Shown: in pieces, positions 8,219-16,164 of the stretch | Numbering within the stretch: the first letter of the stretch is position 1 | How the letters are laid out: every line of letters starts with the position of its first letter | Origin: Streptomyces sp. NBC_01485 | GTDB lineage: Bacteria; Actinomycetota; Actinomycetes; Streptomycetales; Streptomycetaceae | Assembly (NCBI RefSeq): GCF_036227125.1 | Contig: NZ_CP109435.1 | Location: 2,108,001 to 2,172,000 of the forward strand | Direction of reading: 5' to 3' | DNA: 64,000 bases | Made by a program: the position numbers and the translations under genes | The notes under the pieces: generated by a model | Seen by the model: only the letters and a program-made list of their open reading frames with translations | Told to the model about the DNA's origin: nothing | The model's database searches: none

Positions 8219-9103
8219 TCAGGAGCCCGAGGCGGAGGCGGAGGCCGGGACGGAGCCCGACGGGGAGGCGGCCACGGACTCGTCGTACGGGCCGATCCAC
8301 TGCTCGTACAGCGTCTTGTAGGTGCCGTCGGACTTCGCGTCCGCCAGCGCCTTGTTGACGGCGGCGAGCAGCTTGGCGTTGCCCTTCTTCACCGTGAAGC
8401 CGTACTGCTCACCGGTGTTGAGATTGTCGACGACCTTGAAGGCGCCGGCGTTGGCCTTGTCCTTCAACCAGCCCTGGACGACCGGGTAGTCGATGATGAC
8501 GGCCTTGACCTGGCCGGTGCGCAGGCCGTTGAGGACGGCGTCGGAGGACTCGAAGGAGACCGGGTCCAAACCCTGCTTCGTGGCGTAGTCCTCGCCGGTG
8601 GTCTGTGCCTGGGCGCCGAGCTTGAGGCCCTTGGACTTCACGTCGGCGAGCGAGGTGACGCCCGCGCCCTTGTCGACCAGGACGGCCTGGGTGGCGTCGA
8701 AGTAGGGGTCGGAGAAGTCGACGTTCTTCTTGCGCTCGTCGGTGATGGTCATGCCGGCGGCGGCCACGTCGCACTGGCCGGAGTTGAGGAAGGCGCCGGT
8801 CTTGAAGTTCTCGAAGGGCGTGTCGACGATCTCCTGCCGCACGCCGAGGTTCTTGGCGACGAGGTCGATCAGGGACACGTCGAAGCCCTGCACCTTGCCG
8901 TCGATCTCCGACTGGAAGGGCGGGTAGGGCAGGTGGGTGCAGGTGGTGAGCTGGCCCGCCTTGACGAGCTCGACCCCGCCGGCGGCTGCCTTGGAGCCGC
9001 TGCCGCCGTCGTCACTGGAGGTACAGGCGGCCACGAGTATCAGCCCGGCCGTCGCGGTGGTGGCGGCCAGAACGCGGATCCGGCGCCCGGGGACGGTGTT
9101 CAA
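8219..9103 (-). CDS. Polar amino-acid ABC transporter, substrate-binding lipoprotein
   Basis: A family 3 solute-binding protein that captures substrate outside the membrane for the adjacent permease. The TTG at 9103 is chosen because AGGAAGG stands 7 bases upstream and it gives LNTVPGRRIRVLAATT, a signal peptide ending in the lipobox LVAAC. Translation from the ATG at 9301 would add a 66-residue non-signal extension. SBP motifs such as YPPFQSEIDGKVQGFDVSLIDLVAKNLG and AAAGMTITDERKKNVDFSDPYF are clear. It is divergent from the aminotransferase gene at 9195, with about 90 bp of shared promoter DNA. Confidence 0.9.
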   Translation of the reverse strand: MNTVPGRRIRVLAATTATAGLILVAACTSSDDGGSGSKAAAGGVELVKAGQLTTCTHLPYPPFQSEIDGKVQGFDVSLIDLVAKNLGVRQEIVDTPFENFKTGAFLNSGQCDVAAAGMTITDERKKNVDFSDPYFDATQAVLVDKGAGVTSLADVKSKGLKLGAQAQTTGEDYATKQGLDPVSFESSDAVLNGLRTGQVKAVIIDYPVVQGWLKDKANAGAFKVVDNLNTGEQYGFTVKKGNAKLLAAVNKALADAKSDGTYKTLYEQWIGPYDESVAASPSGSVPASASASGS

Positions 9104-9194
9104 GGCGAACCTTCCTGTAAGGGAACTGAGGGGGCGGAGCACATGCCGGTTACTCTCGTCACGTCTACCCCGTGAGTGAAGAGAGAGCACCCCC

Positions 9195-10295
9195 GTGACG
9201 CACCCGTTCCTGGATCTCGCCCCGTTGAGCGCAGCGCACTTCGCCTCGATCGAGGACCGGGTGGCCCGGCTGCTGGACACCCGGCAGGACGTCGTGATCA
9301 CTCAGGGCGAGGCGCTGCTGCCGCTGGAGGGCGCGATCAGGGGGACCGCCGGTCCGGGCACGGTGGCGCTGAACGTGATCACCGGTCCGTACGGGCAGAC
9401 CTTCGGCGACTGGCTGCGGGACTGCGGCGCGACCGTGATCGACCTGGCGGTGCCCTTCCACACGGCGGTGACGGCGGCGCAGATCCGGGAGGCGTTCGCC
9501 GAGCACCCGGAGATCGACTTCGTCTCGCTGGTGCACGCGGAGGCGGCGACCGGCAACACCAACCCGGTCGCGGAGATCGGCGAGGTGGTGCGGGAGCACG
9601 GCGCGCTGTTCTACCTCGACGCGGTCGCCTCGATCGGCGCGGAGCCGGTGCTGCCGGACGCATGGGGCGTGGACCTGTGCGTGATCGGCGCGCAGAAGGC
9701 GATGGGCGGCCCGGCGGGCGTGTCGGCGGTGTCGGTGAGCGAGCGGGCATGGACGCGAATGTCCGCGAACCCGCACGCGCCCCGCCGCTCGTACCTCTCC
9801 CTCCTCGACTGGAAGGAGCGCTGGCTCGACGGCGGCCGCAAGACCCTCCTGCACGCACCGGCCCAACTGGAGATGCTGGCGCTGGAGGCCTGCGTCGAGC
9901 GGATCGAGGCGGAGGGCCTGGCCACGGTGATGGCCCGCCACGCCTCCGCCGCGGCGGCGACGCGCGCGGGCGCGGTGGCCCTGGGCGGCGGCCTGGAGCC
10001 GTACGTCCACGACGCGGCGGACGCGGCACCGGTCGCCACGACCCTGAGGGCCCCGTCAGGTGTGGCGGCGTCGGAGCTGGTGACCCGGGCCCTGGAAAAC
10101 GACCCGGCACTGCCGCTGGCCGCGGGCGGGGGCGCACTGGCCAAGGAGATGATCCGGGTCAACCACTACGGGGTTGACGCGGTGCAGGGTGTGGTGCGCG
10201 GAAGCCTGACGGCTCTGGGGCTGGCGCTGGAGGAGAAGGGGCTGGCCGTGGATGTGGCGGGGGCGGTGCGGGCGGTGGAGCGGGCCTGGGGGTAG
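9195..10295 (+). CDS. Class V PLP-dependent aminotransferase (alanine-glyoxylate type)
   Basis: A 366-residue fold-type I enzyme of the serine-pyruvate / alanine-glyoxylate aminotransferase group. It shows TQGEALLPLEGAI at the cofactor phosphate site, LVHAEAATGNTNPVAEIG, LYLDAVAS with the pyridine-binding Asp, and CVIGAQKAMGGPAG with the Schiff-base lysine. It could use glyoxylate, alanine or ureidoglycine. Divergence from an amino-acid importer suggests a role in amino-acid nitrogen metabolism, but that is inference. The GTG at 9195 has only a weak purine-rich stretch upstream. Confidence 0.82.
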   Translation: MTHPFLDLAPLSAAHFASIEDRVARLLDTRQDVVITQGEALLPLEGAIRGTAGPGTVALNVITGPYGQTFGDWLRDCGATVIDLAVPFHTAVTAAQIREAFAEHPEIDFVSLVHAEAATGNTNPVAEIGEVVREHGALFYLDAVASIGAEPVLPDAWGVDLCVIGAQKAMGGPAGVSAVSVSERAWTRMSANPHAPRRSYLSLLDWKERWLDGGRKTLLHAPAQLEMLALEACVERIEAEGLATVMARHASAAAATRAGAVALGGGLEPYVHDAADAAPVATTLRAPSGVAASELVTRALENDPALPLAAGGGALAKEMIRVNHYGVDAVQGVVRGSLTALGLALEEKGLAVDVAGAVRAVERAWG

Positions 10296-10407
10296 GACGC
10301 AGGGTCGGACCCAAGGGGCCAACGGGCGGGGCGGGGCCTGCCGGGCGGGTCCTGTCGGGCGGGCCGCCGCACCCGACCACCACCTACCACTCGCTTAGGA
10401 GTACCGC

Positions 10408-10848
10408 ATGATCAGTATCGGCAAGCTCGTTCCGTCCGACAGGGCTGACTGGGAGGCCCTGTTCGGCGCGTACATCGACTTCTACCAGCGCGTCGAGCCG
10501 CCCGAGATGTACGACAGGGCCTGGCACGAATTCCAGGCGGACACACGTCTGCACGCCCTCGGGGCGAGGCTGGACGGCAGGCTCGTCGGCATCACGCACT
10601 TCTTCGTCCACCCCAACACGTCGGGGCCGGACGTCTGTTACCTCCAAGACCTCTTCACCGCACCGGACGCACGCGGCAAGGGCGCGGCCCGCGCACTGAT
10701 CGCCGCCGTGTCCACCTGGGCCCAGACCCAAGGCTGCTGCCGCGTGTACTGGAACACCCACGAGTCCAACAGCACGGCCCGCCACCTCTACGACAAGGTG
10801 GCGGAGAACCGCGGTTTCCTCCGCTACCAGATCGAACTGCCCCACTAG
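10408..10848 (+). CDS. GNAT family N-acetyltransferase
   Basis: A 146-residue single-domain acetyltransferase. The acetyl-CoA loop is LYLQDLFTAPDARGKGAARALI-like (DVCYLQDLFTAPDARGKGAARAL), followed by YWNTHESNSTARHLYDKVAENRGFLRY, typical of YhbS/aminoglycoside-type GNATs. TTAGGAG lies 6 bases before the ATG. The substrate is unknown. It ends immediately before a short motif that recurs at the left side of the IS5-type fragment. Confidence 0.87.
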   Translation: MISIGKLVPSDRADWEALFGAYIDFYQRVEPPEMYDRAWHEFQADTRLHALGARLDGRLVGITHFFVHPNTSGPDVCYLQDLFTAPDARGKGAARALIAAVSTWAQTQGCCRVYWNTHESNSTARHLYDKVAENRGFLRYQIELPH

Positions 10849-10849
10849 G

Positions 10850-10873
10850 GCGCGTATCGGGTCGTGATCAATG
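10850..10873 (+). repeat. Isolated copy of the IS5-fragment end motif
   Basis: GCGCGTATCGGGTCGTGATCAAT here closely matches GGCGCGGATCGGGCCGTGATCAAT at 12893-12916, which directly precedes the IS5-type transposase remnant. Both copies sit just after a stop codon and have the same orientation. It may be a solo insertion-sequence end. The GC-rich DNA from 10874 to 11025 holds no gene I can support. Confidence 0.4.
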
Positions 10874-11025
10874 AGCTCGCAGCCTCCGGGGCTGGTGCCC
10901 CGTCTGGGTGCGGGGCCCGGCGATCTGCGGCTGCGCCGTGTGGACGCGAATGACCGGAAGCGTTGCCGCAGGCAGGCAGCGGCGGGGCCCGAGGGCCCCG
11001 GCTGCGTGCCCGCCGAGGCGGTGTG

Positions 11026-11604
11026 TCAGACCATGGCGAGCCGGTCCACCAGCAGTTCCACCCTCGGCTCGGCGTCCTCGGGCAGCAGACGGCCCGCGCG
11101 GGTCAGGGTCGCAAGGCCGTGCAGGGCCGCCCAGAACACCTCGGTGAACAGCCCCGGGTGGACGCCGTCGCCGGCGACCTCGCCGAGAGTCTCCAGCAGG
11201 GCGGCGAAGGCGTCCTTCAGAGGCTCGGGGGTGTCCTCCTGCGCGTACGCCAGGCCGCCGTCGAGCTGGAACAAGGCGTCGTAGACCGCCGGGTTGCGTG
11301 CGGCGAAGTCGAGGTAGGCGCGGGCCAGGGCGGCGGCCCGGGCGCGGGGGCGGTCCGCGGCGGAGGTCGCGGCCCGCACCGCCGTGGCCAGTTCGGCGGC
11401 CCCCTGAAGGGCGACGGCGCCGACGATCTCGCGCTTGCCTCGGAAGTGGCTGTAGAGGACGGGCTGACTGTATTCGATGCGCTCGGCGAGCCGGCGGGTG
11501 GTGACTGCGTCCCAGCCCTGCTGCTCGGCGAGTTCGCGGGCTGTCGCCACGATGAGGCGCTCGCGCTCCGCCCGTTCGCGCTGCTTGCGTTCCTGTACCG
11601 ACAT
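11026..11604 (-). CDS. TetR/AcrR family repressor
   Basis: A 192-residue regulator with the N-terminal TetR helix-turn-helix (LIVATARELAEQQGWDAVTTRRLAERIEYSQPVLYSHFRGKREIVGAVA) and a TetR_C_33/WHG-like ligand domain (FAARNPAVYDALFQLDGG). It is divergent from the DUF1772 gene, and two near-identical 13-bp palindromes lie between them. The simplest reading is autorepression plus repression of the DUF1772 gene, released by a small hydrophobic ligand. Confidence 0.92.
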   Translation of the reverse strand: MSVQERKQRERAERERLIVATARELAEQQGWDAVTTRRLAERIEYSQPVLYSHFRGKREIVGAVALQGAAELATAVRAATSAADRPRARAAALARAYLDFAARNPAVYDALFQLDGGLAYAQEDTPEPLKDAFAALLETLGEVAGDGVHPGLFTEVFWAALHGLATLTRAGRLLPEDAEPRVELLVDRLAMV

Positions 11605-11613
11605 GAATAGATC

Positions 11614-11677
11614 CTAGCATCGCTAGACAATCGAGCGGCGGCAGTACTAGCGTTGCCTCATCATCTAGCAATGCTAG
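11614..11677. promoter_or_regulatory. Paired operators for the TetR regulator
   Basis: Two palindromes of the form CTAGCA-N2/3-GCTAG stand in the divergent gap: CTAGCATCGCTAG at 11614-11626 next to the tetR start, and CTAGCAATGCTAG at 11665-11677 just before the ribosome site of the DUF1772 gene. A half site (ACTAGCG) sits at about 11646-11652. CTAG is rare in Streptomyces DNA, so the clustering is striking. Confidence 0.8.
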
Positions 11678-11694
11678 TTCGCGGAGGGATCGTC

Positions 11695-12141
11695 ATGCTC
11701 AACGCACTCGAGGTCGTCACCACCGTCGTCGTCGGCCTGATGGTGGGGGTGGAGTTCTCGGTCGCCTTCATCATGAACCGGATCCTGGACGCCCTTCCCG
11801 AGGACAGCGGCCAGCTCGGCCACGCCCACGGCGGCCGGATGCTCGGCGCCCTGATGCCGTTCTGGTACATCGGCTCGCTCGTCCTCAGCGCGATCTGGGC
11901 CGTCGCCGGGTGGCACCACCACGGCGCCGGACTGGTCGCCACCGCCGCCGGACTGCTGATCGTCAGCGTGGTCATGTCGATGCTGCTGCTCGTCCCGATC
12001 AACAACCGAAACAAGACCTGGACCCCCGAGAACCGGCCCGCCGACTGGAAGGAGCAGCTGCACCGCTGGGACCGCTACCACTACGTCCGCGTCGCCATCA
12101 TCATCGCCGCCTTCGCCCTGCTCACCTCCGCCCTCGTCTGA
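11695..12141 (+). CDS. DUF1772 integral membrane protein
   Basis: A 148-residue membrane protein with four predicted membrane segments. DUF1772 landmarks are VGVEFSVAFIMNRIL near the start, GRMLGALMPFWYIGSLVLSAIW in the middle and VPINNRNKTWTPENRPADWKEQLHRWDRYHYVRV near the end. The family resembles anthrone oxygenases of polyketide pathways but most members are uncharacterised. ATG at 11695 was chosen over upstream starts because GGAGGG precedes it by 6 bases and it starts at the hydrophobic segment. TetR operators lie immediately upstream. Confidence 0.88.
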   Translation: MLNALEVVTTVVVGLMVGVEFSVAFIMNRILDALPEDSGQLGHAHGGRMLGALMPFWYIGSLVLSAIWAVAGWHHHGAGLVATAAGLLIVSVVMSMLLLVPINNRNKTWTPENRPADWKEQLHRWDRYHYVRVAIIIAAFALLTSALV

Positions 12142-12467
12142 AACCATCGCTGCCCCGACATGCGCTGGTTCGTCCCTGTATATCGACGGCTTTTGCCCCG
12201 TCGGGGTGAGCCCGAGAGGGCTTCGGATTTCTGACCCCGCGGGCCGACGCCGCGCCGGTGGCCGCACAATCCCCACTCCTCAGGGGCGGCTGACCACCGA
12301 AATCCCGACATCCGGAAATGCAGCTGCCGCGCAGATCCCACAACTGCGATCCCGGCAAGCTACGCCCCTCGATCAGCCGCGTCCGCGCGGCCTGATCAGG
12401 CCCCATACGACTCAGCAAGCTCCACGAGCACTCACCGAGTTGACGAAGTCTCGCAAGGAGAAGAACA
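12142..12467. other. 326-bp intergenic stretch with one strong hairpin
   Basis: No gene is supportable. At 12371-12397 GATCAGCCGCG pairs with CGCGGCCTGATC around TCCG, a one-bulge hairpin that could be a terminator for the DUF1772 gene or a leader structure for the DUF4267 gene. The base composition is lower in G+C than the flanks, consistent with an island. Confidence 0.5.
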
Positions 12468-12893
12468 GTGTCGCTGAAGAAGATCAATACCGTACTGGCC
12501 GCCGCCTTCATCTTCTTCATCCTCTGGTTCGGGATGGAGTTCATCCTGAGCCCGGAGACGACGGCGCCGGGCTTCGGCCTGCCGAGCTGGCCGTCCGGCG
12601 ACGGCGACGGCTTCCTGATCATCAAGGGAATCCGCGACGTCGTCTTGGCCCTGGTCCTGGGCATCCTGCTGGTGACGGGCCACCGCCGGGCGCTGGGCTG
12701 GGTGCTGCTGGTGGAGGCCCTCGCCGCGTACGGCGACATGACCACGGTGCTGGCCCACCACGGCTCCGTGGCCACCGCGCTCGGCGTCCACGGCCTGACC
12801 GCGACACTGATGGTGGTCAACGGCCTGCTGATAATGCGCGAGACCCGCAAGGCCGCGGCCGCTCCGGTAACACCCGCCCCGCAGCGCGCATAA
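12468..12893 (+). CDS. DUF4267 small membrane protein
   Basis: A 141-residue protein with about four membrane segments, matching the DUF4267 pattern: FILWFGMEFILSPE, a PGFGLP motif, then FLIIKGIRDVVLALVLGIL and HRRALGWVLLVEALAAYGDM. The function is unknown; such proteins often occur beside TetR regulators and small membrane proteins like the preceding DUF1772 gene. GTG at 12468 is preceded by AAGGAGAAG. The last ten residues before the stop are Pro/Ala-rich, and the IS5-type fragment begins at its stop codon. Confidence 0.82.
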   Translation: MSLKKINTVLAAAFIFFILWFGMEFILSPETTAPGFGLPSWPSGDGDGFLIIKGIRDVVLALVLGILLVTGHRRALGWVLLVEALAAYGDMTTVLAHHGSVATALGVHGLTATLMVVNGLLIMRETRKAAAAPVTPAPQRA

Positions 12894-13470
12894 GGCGCGG
12901 ATCGGGCCGTGATCAATCCGTGGGTCTCGCCCCGTTCCAGGCCCTGGCCCGGTAGACCGTCGTGCGTGACGCGTGCGCAACTGACGGACGAAGAGTGGGA
13001 GTTCATCGAGCCGCACCTGCCGATCGGCGAGTACGGCCCGTACCCCAAGACCCTGCGGCAGCAGTTCGAGGGCGTGATCTGGCGGTTCCGGACCGGCGGG
13101 CAGTGGCGGGAGATGCCGAGCGAGTTCGGTGCCTGGTCAACCGTCTCCAACCGCTTCCGCCAGTGGCGTGACGCCGGCGTGTTCGATGCCCTGCTGGAGG
13201 ACCTGATCGCGGAGGCGGCGAAGCGGGGCGAGGTGGACCTGTCCCTGGTCGGCATCGACTCCACCACCGCACGCGCCCACCACGATGCCGCCGGGATGCA
13301 CCTGGGCCAGAAGGTCCTCACCGCCCTGGAGAAGGCCGCCGCCGAAGAGGAGAAGGCCCGGCCGAAGGGGGCAGCCCGAAGAACAAAGCGGACGCGACGC
13401 CGAAGCGGCCCCGAGCGGGAGGAACGACGCCGGGTTCGCCGCCGGCGAAAGCTGCGCCTGGAGACCGCCC
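12893..13470 (+). pseudogene. IS5-family transposase remnant (N-terminal half, frameshifted)
   Basis: From the GTG at about 12960 the product reads LTDEEWEFIEPHLP, then FEGVIWRFRTGGQWREMP, WSTVSNRFRQWRDAGVFDALLEDLIAEA, and LVGIDSTTARAHHDAAGM with the first catalytic Asp. This is the DUF4096 plus DDE start of Streptomyces IS5-type transposases. At about 13370 one base seems missing: the +1 frame continues GGSPKNKADATPKRPRAGGT as expected for the family. The catalytic C-terminal half (ADRxxR, final Glu) is absent, so it cannot be active. The motif at 12893-12916 is probably part of the left end. Confidence 0.8.
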
Positions 13471-13548
13471 TCTTGGCAGTTCCCTTCGTGGTCGACAACG
13501 GTTCGCCACCGTCTCTCGACGTGGCCGGGGGAAGCCCGCATCCGGTAA

Positions 13549-13780
13549 CAACGATGGGAGCTTCGCCGCCCGAGCCCTGCGCACGCCGCAAGCAACGGCC
13601 ACATACTCAGTCGGGCCGATCAGAGGTGGCTCAGGATCCAGGTCTGGTGGGTGATCCGGCAGGTCGAACTCGAAGGGCCTGAGCGGACCTCGATCGCAGC
13701 TGCCTCCCTCGCCGAGTGGCAGCGATCGCATGTGGTGTTACCGGTCCCGCCGGTCGATTCGATTCCGGAGCCGTCGTAGC
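13549..13780 (+). pseudogene. Possible 3' remnant of an unidentified gene
   Basis: Frame 1 is open for about 76 codons to a TAG at 13778-13780, and a strong terminator follows 25 bp later. The translation includes HILSRADQRWLRIQVWWV and then a stretch ending SLAEWQRSH. I do not recognise it. A truncated gene cut by the IS5-type fragment would explain a stop plus terminator with no start. Spurious open frame is the alternative, since GC-rich DNA often stays open. Confidence 0.35.
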
Positions 13781-13804
13781 CACGTTTTCAGCTTGTACAT
13801 GCGC

Positions 13805-13840
13805 CGAACGGGCCGGAGGGTTTTCCCTCCGGCCCGTTCG
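13805..13840 (+). terminator. Perfect 16-bp stem terminator
   Basis: CGAACGGGCCGGAGGG at 13805-13820 pairs exactly with CCCTCCGGCCCGTTCG at 13825-13840 around a TTTT loop, followed by GGTTTT. It lies after the remnant frame ending at 13780. From 13841 to 14069 I see no gene or clear signal. Confidence 0.8.
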
Positions 13841-14069
13841 GGTTTTCCGTACCGCTGTCAGATGCTCCGGCGGGGCACCGGGGGAGCGAGGCCCGGCCGC
13901 TGCCTCGCTGTGCCGCTGTTCCCCCGTGAGTCTGCCCCCGGCTTGCCGTACGGCCGGTGGCCGTGGCTGATCGGACGGTGGCGGCTGCTCGGGCCTCGGC
14001 CGAAGAGAGATTCACACACCGCCCGACGGCTCGAAGAGCTTCAGGCGACACGAACCGGATCACGAGCCA

Positions 14070-15014
14070 CTAAATGGCATCCTGCTGTTCCAGCCATTTC
14101 GTCATCGCCTGGTTCGTTTCTTCCGGCTTCTCTTGCTGGATCCAATGACCGCAATCCAGATTGACCACTTCCACATGGGGCACGAACTCTGCCAGCTTTT
14201 CAGACCTCTGGACCACATCCCGGTCGCCGTAGATCATGAGTGTGGGCTGCTGGATGATCGGGTCCACGTCCGCCAGCAAGCGCCAGTTGCGGTCAAGGTT
14301 CCTGTACCAATTCACACTGCCCGTGAACCCTGTCGATTCGAAGGCGGAGACGAAAACGGCCAGTTCGCTGTCGCTCATGACGGGATCACCGAGTGGCGTT
14401 TTCGCTCTGGCGAGATCGATCAGCGCCATACCCGGCTGAGGCTCCCTGGGGGGCTCGTTCTTCCGGTACATGTTGCGAAGGAACTGGAAGGTGTTCTCTT
14501 CGAACACGGCGTCCGCGACGCCTGGCTGCCGATTGAAGTGGACGAAATAGAAGTCGCCGCCAAGCACATCTTCCATGAACTCGATCCAGGGCTTTTCTCC
14601 GCGCTCCTGGTAAGGCAAGCTCAAGTTGATCACTTTGTTTACACGGTTCGGATGCAGCAGGGTCAGTCCCCAGACGACCATTGCACCCCAGTCATGACCG
14701 ACAAAGGTGGCATCTTCGTATCCGTAGTGATCGAGAAGTGCGACGAGATCACCCGACAGGTGTTCAATGTCGTAGTCCGTTACTTCGGTCGGACGGGATG
14801 AGTTCCCATAACCCCGCTGGTTCGGGACGATGACATGGTAGCCCGCTGCGGCGAGGGCGGGCATCTGATGGCGCCAGGAAAAGGCGTGCTCCGGCCAGCC
14901 ATGACAGAGCACGATGGGCTTTCCGGCATTCTGCCGGCCTGCTTCAAAGACTTCAAGCTCCACACCGTTGACCGAAATAAGGGTGGGCTTGGGAAAATCG
15001 GCTGGATCGAACAT
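14070..15014 (-). CDS. Alpha/beta hydrolase, epoxide-hydrolase-like
   Basis: A 314-residue soluble epoxide-hydrolase-type enzyme. HGWPEHAFSWRHQ gives the oxyanion HGxP motif, GYGNSSRP follows, and VGHDWGAMVVWGL carries the nucleophile Asp. The cap contains NWYRNLDRNW, and LDCGHWIQQEKPEE supplies the catalytic His. ATG at 15014 has GAGAGGAAA 5 bases upstream. Codon use is visibly less G/C-rich than in neighbours (many AAA, GAA, ATT, CTT codons), so it was probably acquired from a lower-GC donor. It is divergent from the WYL regulator. Confidence 0.88.
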   Translation of the reverse strand: MFDPADFPKPTLISVNGVELEVFEAGRQNAGKPIVLCHGWPEHAFSWRHQMPALAAAGYHVIVPNQRGYGNSSRPTEVTDYDIEHLSGDLVALLDHYGYEDATFVGHDWGAMVVWGLTLLHPNRVNKVINLSLPYQERGEKPWIEFMEDVLGGDFYFVHFNRQPGVADAVFEENTFQFLRNMYRKNEPPREPQPGMALIDLARAKTPLGDPVMSDSELAVFVSAFESTGFTGSVNWYRNLDRNWRLLADVDPIIQQPTLMIYGDRDVVQRSEKLAEFVPHVEVVNLDCGHWIQQEKPEETNQAMTKWLEQQDAI

Positions 15015-15163
15015 TGCATTTCCTCTCTTTCTTTTCGGGGTGATCAGGCTCAGGCGACGAAGGTTCCCGAAGACAGCGTCGGCGCACCCCCGACGGGCCG
15101 GGGCCGATACGGCCGTGGGCAGTGGGACCCGCCGGTGAGGCCATGTCGCCATCCTGCCGACCG

Positions 15164-15188
15164 AAACCGGTCACCCCATGACCGGTTT
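15164..15188. promoter_or_regulatory. Perfect 10-bp inverted repeat, likely operator of the WYL regulator
   Basis: AAACCGGTCA (15164-15173) and TGACCGGTTT (15179-15188) flank a 5-bp spacer in the gap between the hydrolase and the WYL gene. The right arm covers the upstream ATG at 15178, which argues that the WYL protein starts downstream at 15208. A dimeric regulator binding here could control both genes. Confidence 0.7.
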
Positions 15189-15207
15189 TTGTGGAAGTGT
15201 CGTCGGC

Positions 15208-16155
15208 ATGCGAACCGACCGGCTGGTGGCCGTCCTCCTCCTGCTGCAACGGCGCGAGCAGGTGACAGCAGCAGAGGTCGCCCGAGAGCTGGAGGTCTCC
15301 GAGCGCACCGCCCGCCGCGACCTCGACGCCCTGGCCATGGCCGGGGTGCCCGTGTACTCCCTGCAGGGCCGAAGCGGCGGCTGGCGCCTCGTGGGCGGCG
15401 CCCGCACCGACCTGTCCGGGCTGACCGCCGGCGAGGCCCGCGCCCTGTTCCTGGTCGCCGGCCCGGCCTCGGCCGCGGCACCGGCCGTGAAAGCAGCACT
15501 GCGCAAGCTCGTCCATGCCCTGCCGGAACCCTTCCGGGTCCAGGCCGAGGCAGCAGCGTCGTCGCTGGTCACGGACCCGCAACGATGGGGGTCGAGCCGG
15601 ATCGAGCACCGACCGCCCCGCTTCCTCGACGAACTCCAGGACGCGGTGATCCGCGGCGTCCAGGTACGGCTCGGCTACATCGACCGCAAAGGCACCGAAA
15701 CCGAGAGAACCGTCCACCCCCTGGGCATCGTCGCCAAAGGCCCGTCGTGGTACCTCGTCTCCAACACCGAGGCGGGCCGGCGGACCTTCCGGATCGACCG
15801 CGTGTCGTCCGCCGACCCGACCGACGATCCCGTGCACCGACCCGAGGACTTCGACCTTGCCGAGAGCTGGCACGAGATCGCCGACGAGGTCGACCGCAAG
15901 CGAACGCCCCTCGAAATCCAGGCGGTATGCGCGCCCCACGGGATAGGCCTGCTCCGGATGGCGCTCGGCGGTCGGCTCGAGGTGGGAGGTTCCACGACCG
16001 ACGGCCGCATCGAGGTCGTGATCCGCGGCCACAACGAGTACATGCTCGCCGGCGAGCTTGCCGGGCTGGTCGAATGGCTCGAGGTGACTGGCCCTCCGGG
16101 TGTGCGAGACCACCTGGCCTCGATCGGCAACGCGCTCGTCGAGCGATACGGCTGA
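15208..16155 (+). CDS. YafY-type transcriptional regulator with HTH and WYL domains
   Basis: A 315-residue regulator: an HTH_11 winged helix at the N-terminus (LLLLQRREQVTAAEVARELEVSERTARRDLDALAMAGVPVYS), then a WYL domain (VRLGYIDRKGTETERTVHPLGIVAKGPSWYLVSNTE) and a C-terminal WCX extension. WYL domains sense small ligands or nucleic acid. ATG at 15208 is preferred to 15178 because 15178 lies inside a palindrome and GGAAG stands at 15193. It is divergent from the epoxide-hydrolase-like gene, a common pairing for YafY regulators. Confidence 0.9.
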   Translation: MRTDRLVAVLLLLQRREQVTAAEVARELEVSERTARRDLDALAMAGVPVYSLQGRSGGWRLVGGARTDLSGLTAGEARALFLVAGPASAAAPAVKAALRKLVHALPEPFRVQAEAAASSLVTDPQRWGSSRIEHRPPRFLDELQDAVIRGVQVRLGYIDRKGTETERTVHPLGIVAKGPSWYLVSNTEAGRRTFRIDRVSSADPTDDPVHRPEDFDLAESWHEIADEVDRKRTPLEIQAVCAPHGIGLLRMALGGRLEVGGSTTDGRIEVVIRGHNEYMLAGELAGLVEWLEVTGPPGVRDHLASIGNALVERYG

Positions 16156-16164
16156 GACCGTCCC

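Noticed and set aside
10874..11025. Small gene between the acetyltransferase and tetR
   Set aside because: Open frames there lack ribosome sites and read as Arg/Pro-rich translation of GC-rich DNA.
13740..13780. tRNA-like GGTCGATTCGATTCC segment
   Set aside because: No acceptor stem, anticodon arm or CCA end can be folded around it.
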